A stretch of DNA of 64,000 nt from positions 124,001 to 188,000 of the forward strand of contig BTVX01000002.1 in NCBI GenBank assembly GCA_045862995.1, read 5' to 3'. Positions 61,418-64,000 of this stretch are shown piece by piece (position 1 is the stretch's first letter; every line of letters begins with the position of its first letter). Under the pieces are notes generated by a model. It did not search any database. It saw only the letters and a program-made list of their open reading frames with translations, and was not told where the DNA came from. This stretch comes from UBA2387 sp019454665 (GTDB lineage: Bacteria > Armatimonadota > Fimbriimonadia > Fimbriimonadales > Fimbriimonadaceae). Both the position numbers and the translations under genes were made by a program.

Positions 61418-62215
61418 TCAGGTGCCCTCCCAGCGACTTCACCAATCGCGTCAACGTCGGCCGCATCTCTTTGCGGGGGACGATGCGGTCCACCATGCCG
61501 TGCTCCAGGCAGAACTCGGCGGTTTGGAAGTTGTCGGGGACCTTACTCACGCCCGCCTGTTTGCTCACGCGTGCCCCCGCGAAGCCGACAAGCGCCTTCG
61601 GCTCGGCGAGAATCACGTCCACCACGCTGGCGTAGCTCGCGAGGACGCCCGCCATAGTCGGGTCGGTGAACACCCCGAGGGTGGGTATGCCGTGGTCGCG
61701 GCAACGCTGGACGGCGGCAACGGTCTTGGCCATCTGCATCAGCGAGAGCAGCCCCTCTTGCATGCGCGCGCCGCCCGAGGTGCAAAACAGCACGACCGGG
61801 CACGCGTGCTCGACGCCGCGCTCCAGCGTCCGCGCGATTTTCTCGCCCGCCACGGAGCCCATCGAGCCGCCCATAAAGTCGAAATCGGCGACCGCTGTGG
61901 CCACCCTGCGGCCCCCCAACGCAGCGAGCCCGGAGACGACGCTATCGCCCGCGCCGGTCTTGGACCTCGCCTTGGCGAGCTTGTCGGCGTACTCGGGAAA
62001 GCCCAGCGGGTCGCTCGACGATAGCCCGGTGTCGGCTTCTTCGAACGAACCCGGGTCGAACGTGAGCTCGATGCGCTTGGCCGCACCCAACCGGTGGTGG
62101 TGGCTGCAATTCGGGCACACGCCGAGCGCCTCGTCGAGTTCGCTCTTCAGCAGAATTTTTTGCACCCGAGGCACTGGCAAAACGCCCCGTCGGCGCCCCG
62201 TCCTTCCGTCCGCAT
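61410..62215 (-). CDS. accD: Acetyl-CoA carboxylase carboxyltransferase subunit beta, with an apparent frameshift
   Basis: The body from KILLKSELDEALGVCPNCSHHHRL to the stop is a normal AccD carboxyltransferase (GSVAGEKIARTLERG, TSGGARMQEGLLSLMQMAKT). The first two zinc-finger cysteines, however, are in another frame. From the ATG at 62215 the reading is MRTEGRGADGAFCQCLGCKK, and then an A6 run at 62156-62161. Zero-frame reading stops three codons later. Inserting one base, or a -1 slip, joins the parts and gives C-x2-C-x15-C-x2-C, the exact family spacing, and a 268-residue protein. The in-frame alternative (open to 62261) lacks the first zinc pair. Either an assembly indel or real slippage is possible. 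Confidence 0.85.
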
Positions 62216-62333
62216 ACGCTGGGAGCATACCTTGCGCCTCCCCGTGGGTCCGTGCCCGCATGGCGGTCGGGCGGCGCTTCGCCGTTTTCTGTGGTCGGGC
62301 GAGCCAGCGGTTCGTTCGGGCCCCAGGGACGCC

Positions 62334-63335
62334 TTACCGGCGCATCAGGTGCCAGAGGTCCGCATCTACTTCGTAGCCGTCCATCGTCTCGAACCGCGCC
62401 CCTTCGCGTCCATGGCCGATGATTCCGAACGCGCCTTCGAAGTTCCACATCGCCCAGCCCCAGCCGAACTCGCGCCAGAGAAAGAACAGGTCGGAGAGCC
62501 AGCGGAGGGCATCGGCGTTGGGCGTCTGGTTGAAGCATCCGAACTCGCCCACGTGGACCTCCACGCCTTGCGCCTCGACCTCGCGCCAGGGGCGATAGAA
62601 CTCTCGGAGCGTGTCGGCATCCCAAACTTCGCCCTCCCAGATCACGCCGGGGTAGGCGGGGTAGGGCGCGTTGGCGTGCCCATCCCACCACGTGGCGCGG
62701 TGATGGCTGACGGGCATGGGCTGATATCCGCGGCAGCTGTGCGTCACGCCCAGGTCGGCGAGTTCGGGCATGGCGTAGTGGCCTCCGCCGAGTCCGTCAA
62801 TCACGATGGGCCGCTCGGGGTCCACGGACCGGATCGCCGCCACGGTTCGTCGGATCACGGCGGCGTGATTCTCGCGAGTCATGCCGTACTGGCCCACATT
62901 GGGCGGCTCGTTGACCAAGTCGAAACTGAGGTCGCCGGCGGGGATTCCCCGATAGCGCTTGGCGAAGCCCTCCCAGAGGAAGGCGAACGCGTCCTGGGCT
63001 TCGATGTCCAGCCAGAGGTTGTGCCGCTCCAGATCGTTGCGGTTGATGCAGTAGCCTGGCGCACGATGGAGGTTCAGGCTCATGTGCAGCCCCCGCTCGC
63101 GGCAAGCGGCAAGGTGCCGGTCGAGCACTTCGAATACTGCTTCGTCGGGGTGAAAGTAGTCGAAGTCCTTGGTCCAGAACCGGTAGTCGGTCGGGATGCG
63201 CACGAAGCGAAGGTCGTGCTTGGCCATGAAGTCGAGCGCGCGCAGGTCGGCTTCGATGGGCTTTCCGTCGTCGCCCTTGATGAACATCCACTGGAAGTTG
63301 AAGCCGCAGAGGGGGCCGATTCGGGGTTGGGCCAT
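62334..63335 (-). CDS. GH5-family glycoside hydrolase (endoglucanase/mannanase type)
   Basis: The 333-residue TIM-barrel enzyme has the GH5 catalytic pair: acid/base Glu143 in SFDLVNEPPN and nucleophile Glu264 in VEVHVGEFGCF. LNLHRAPGYCIN near residue 87 is the conserved His strand, and WWDGHANAPYP lies in the substrate cleft. There is no signal peptide, so it may act on imported oligosaccharides, or the start may be longer. It lies about 120 bases upstream of accD on the same strand. The exact polysaccharide substrate is not clear. Confidence 0.9.
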   Translation of the reverse strand: MAQPRIGPLCGFNFQWMFIKGDDGKPIEADLRALDFMAKHDLRFVRIPTDYRFWTKDFDYFHPDEAVFEVLDRHLAACRERGLHMSLNLHRAPGYCINRNDLERHNLWLDIEAQDAFAFLWEGFAKRYRGIPAGDLSFDLVNEPPNVGQYGMTRENHAAVIRRTVAAIRSVDPERPIVIDGLGGGHYAMPELADLGVTHSCRGYQPMPVSHHRATWWDGHANAPYPAYPGVIWEGEVWDADTLREFYRPWREVEAQGVEVHVGEFGCFNQTPNADALRWLSDLFFLWREFGWGWAMWNFEGAFGIIGHGREGARFETMDGYEVDADLWHLMRR

Positions 63336-63420
63336 GAAGCCACGATACCCACCCGCGGAACAACGATCAGGTACCGTGACGTTCTATAGGGTGCGTCTCC
63401 GCGAGACGCCAATCCTCCCC

Positions 63421-64000
63421 ATGATGCGCTTCCTCAAGTTTGTGTTGGCTGCCGTTGCGTTGACAGCGGCGACGTTGGGCCTGGCGCAGGACCCGCCCAC
63501 GGTGTCAGTGTCTTTGGACAACCCCAAGCCCGCGCCGGGCGCGGTGGTCAAGGGCAAAGTGCTGGTCACGTTCGCGCCTGGGCTTCACGCCTACCAGAAC
63601 CCGCCGACGATGGACTACATGATCCCGTTGACCGTCGCCAGCGCGACCACGGGCGTCAAGCTCACGAAGGTCTCTTATCCCAAGGGCGAGGTCAAGATGG
63701 TCGCGGGCGAGGACTCGGCGGTCTACGACGGCTCGGTCTCGATCCCCTTCGAGTTCGTCGCTGGTACGGCACCGGGCAAAGCGGCGATCAAGCTCAAAGT
63801 CGGCTACCAACAGTGCACCGATTCCAACTGCTTCGCCCCCGACGAGGTGATGGCCGAGGTGCCGTTCGAGGTGGTGGGCACGGCTGCGCCGACCCCCGAC
63901 AAGACCGACCCGGCCAAGCCACCGACCGGCGAAGTCGAACCTCCCAAGGACCCGCAGGAGCAGACAGACCAGACGGGCACCACCGAGCCGCCCGCCACCC
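63421..64000 (+). CDS. DsbD-like protein, N-terminal part (runs off the window)
   Basis: The frame is open from the ATG at 63421 (or 63424) to the edge. It starts with a signal peptide (MRFLKFVLAAVALTAATLGLAQ). An immunoglobulin-like domain follows resembling the periplasmic alpha domain of DsbD: LVTFAPGLHAYQNPP, a P-x-G-E-V strand, and the Cys pair in GYQQCTDSNCFAPDE near residue 130. A Pro/Thr/Asp-rich linker begins near residue 155, consistent with a membrane domain further on. Full DsbD passes electrons across the membrane to keep envelope proteins reduced. Confidence 0.8.
   Translation, partial: MMRFLKFVLAAVALTAATLGLAQDPPTVSVSLDNPKPAPGAVVKGKVLVTFAPGLHAYQNPPTMDYMIPLTVASATTGVKLTKVSYPKGEVKMVAGEDSAVYDGSVSIPFEFVAGTAPGKAAIKLKVGYQQCTDSNCFAPDEVMAEVPFEVVGTAAPTPDKTDPAKPPTGEVEPPKDPQEQTDQTGTTEPPAT

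Overview
The window is 64 kb of gene-dense, GC-rich (roughly 63-65%) bacterial chromosome. Several features point to Armatimonadota, probably near the Fimbriimonadia: a prepilin-type protein of the DUF1559-like kind, a PEP-CTERM exported protein, a diderm-style lipoprotein set, a meso-DAP-type MurE, and very many 4-base ATGA/GTGA overlaps between genes. That placement is an inference from gene content; there is no rRNA or other decisive marker here. I see no insertion sequence, prophage, CRISPR array or replication origin. Most of the window is housekeeping sequence with a few accessory patches.

Layout. 0.1-5.9 kb: ppa, then a minus-strand three-gene surface-protein cluster of lower GC (carbohydrate-binding-like repeats, a 93-aa ORF, a lipoprotein), a DUF2993 protein, and ygfZ. 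6-9.6 kb: ppdK with a strong terminator, and a PEP-CTERM protein. 9.6-10.3 kb: a non-coding patch with repeats. 10.3-15.2 kb: an HDOD protein, an esterase, a STAS-universal-stress fusion, accB, a stand-alone C-terminal half of carB, and initiator tRNA-Met with promoter and terminator. 15.2-31.3 kb (minus): a division and cell-wall cluster, mraZ-rsmH-ftsL-ftsI-murE-murF-mraY-ftsW-murG. It lacks murD and runs on through leuB, trmFO, a GH31 alpha-xylosidase and a PLP decarboxylase, almost all joined by 4-base overlaps. 31.6-34.8 kb: a sugar ABC importer in which the binding protein is fused to the first permease. 34.9-41.2 kb (minus): pyrF, mutY, a small ORF, a PrpD-family gene, SRP RNA, dnaX, ybaB and recR.

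41.3-48.4 kb (plus): a sugar isomerase / dehydrogenase / isomerase / nucleotidyltransferase operon, argC-argJ, and a GT-C-like membrane protein. 48.5-54.3 kb (plus): a BMP-family (nucleoside-type) ABC importer translationally coupled to a double-domain 6-pyruvoyl-tetrahydropterin synthase and a short-chain dehydrogenase, which looks like a pterin-related module. 54.3-56.6 kb (minus): an autoregulated LacI-type regulator coupled to a pilin-like protein and a small lipoprotein. 56.7-59.6 kb: a lone nuoD, then a small accessory patch with a HicB-like antitoxin, a low-GC HEPN-like protein and a SUFU-domain protein. 59.8-64 kb: a lipoprotein beta-carbonic anhydrase, accA, accD with an apparent frameshift in its zinc finger, a GH5 glycosidase, and the start of a DsbD-like protein that runs off the window.

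The main things worth a second look are the tandem pterin-synthase/transporter operon, the accD frameshift at an A6 run, the binding-protein/permease fusion, the split carB, the broken or coupled surface-protein cluster at 0.7-4 kb, the HEPN/HicB/SUFU patch, and a recurrent -10 hexamer placed 8-11 bases before start codons that suggests leaderless mRNAs.
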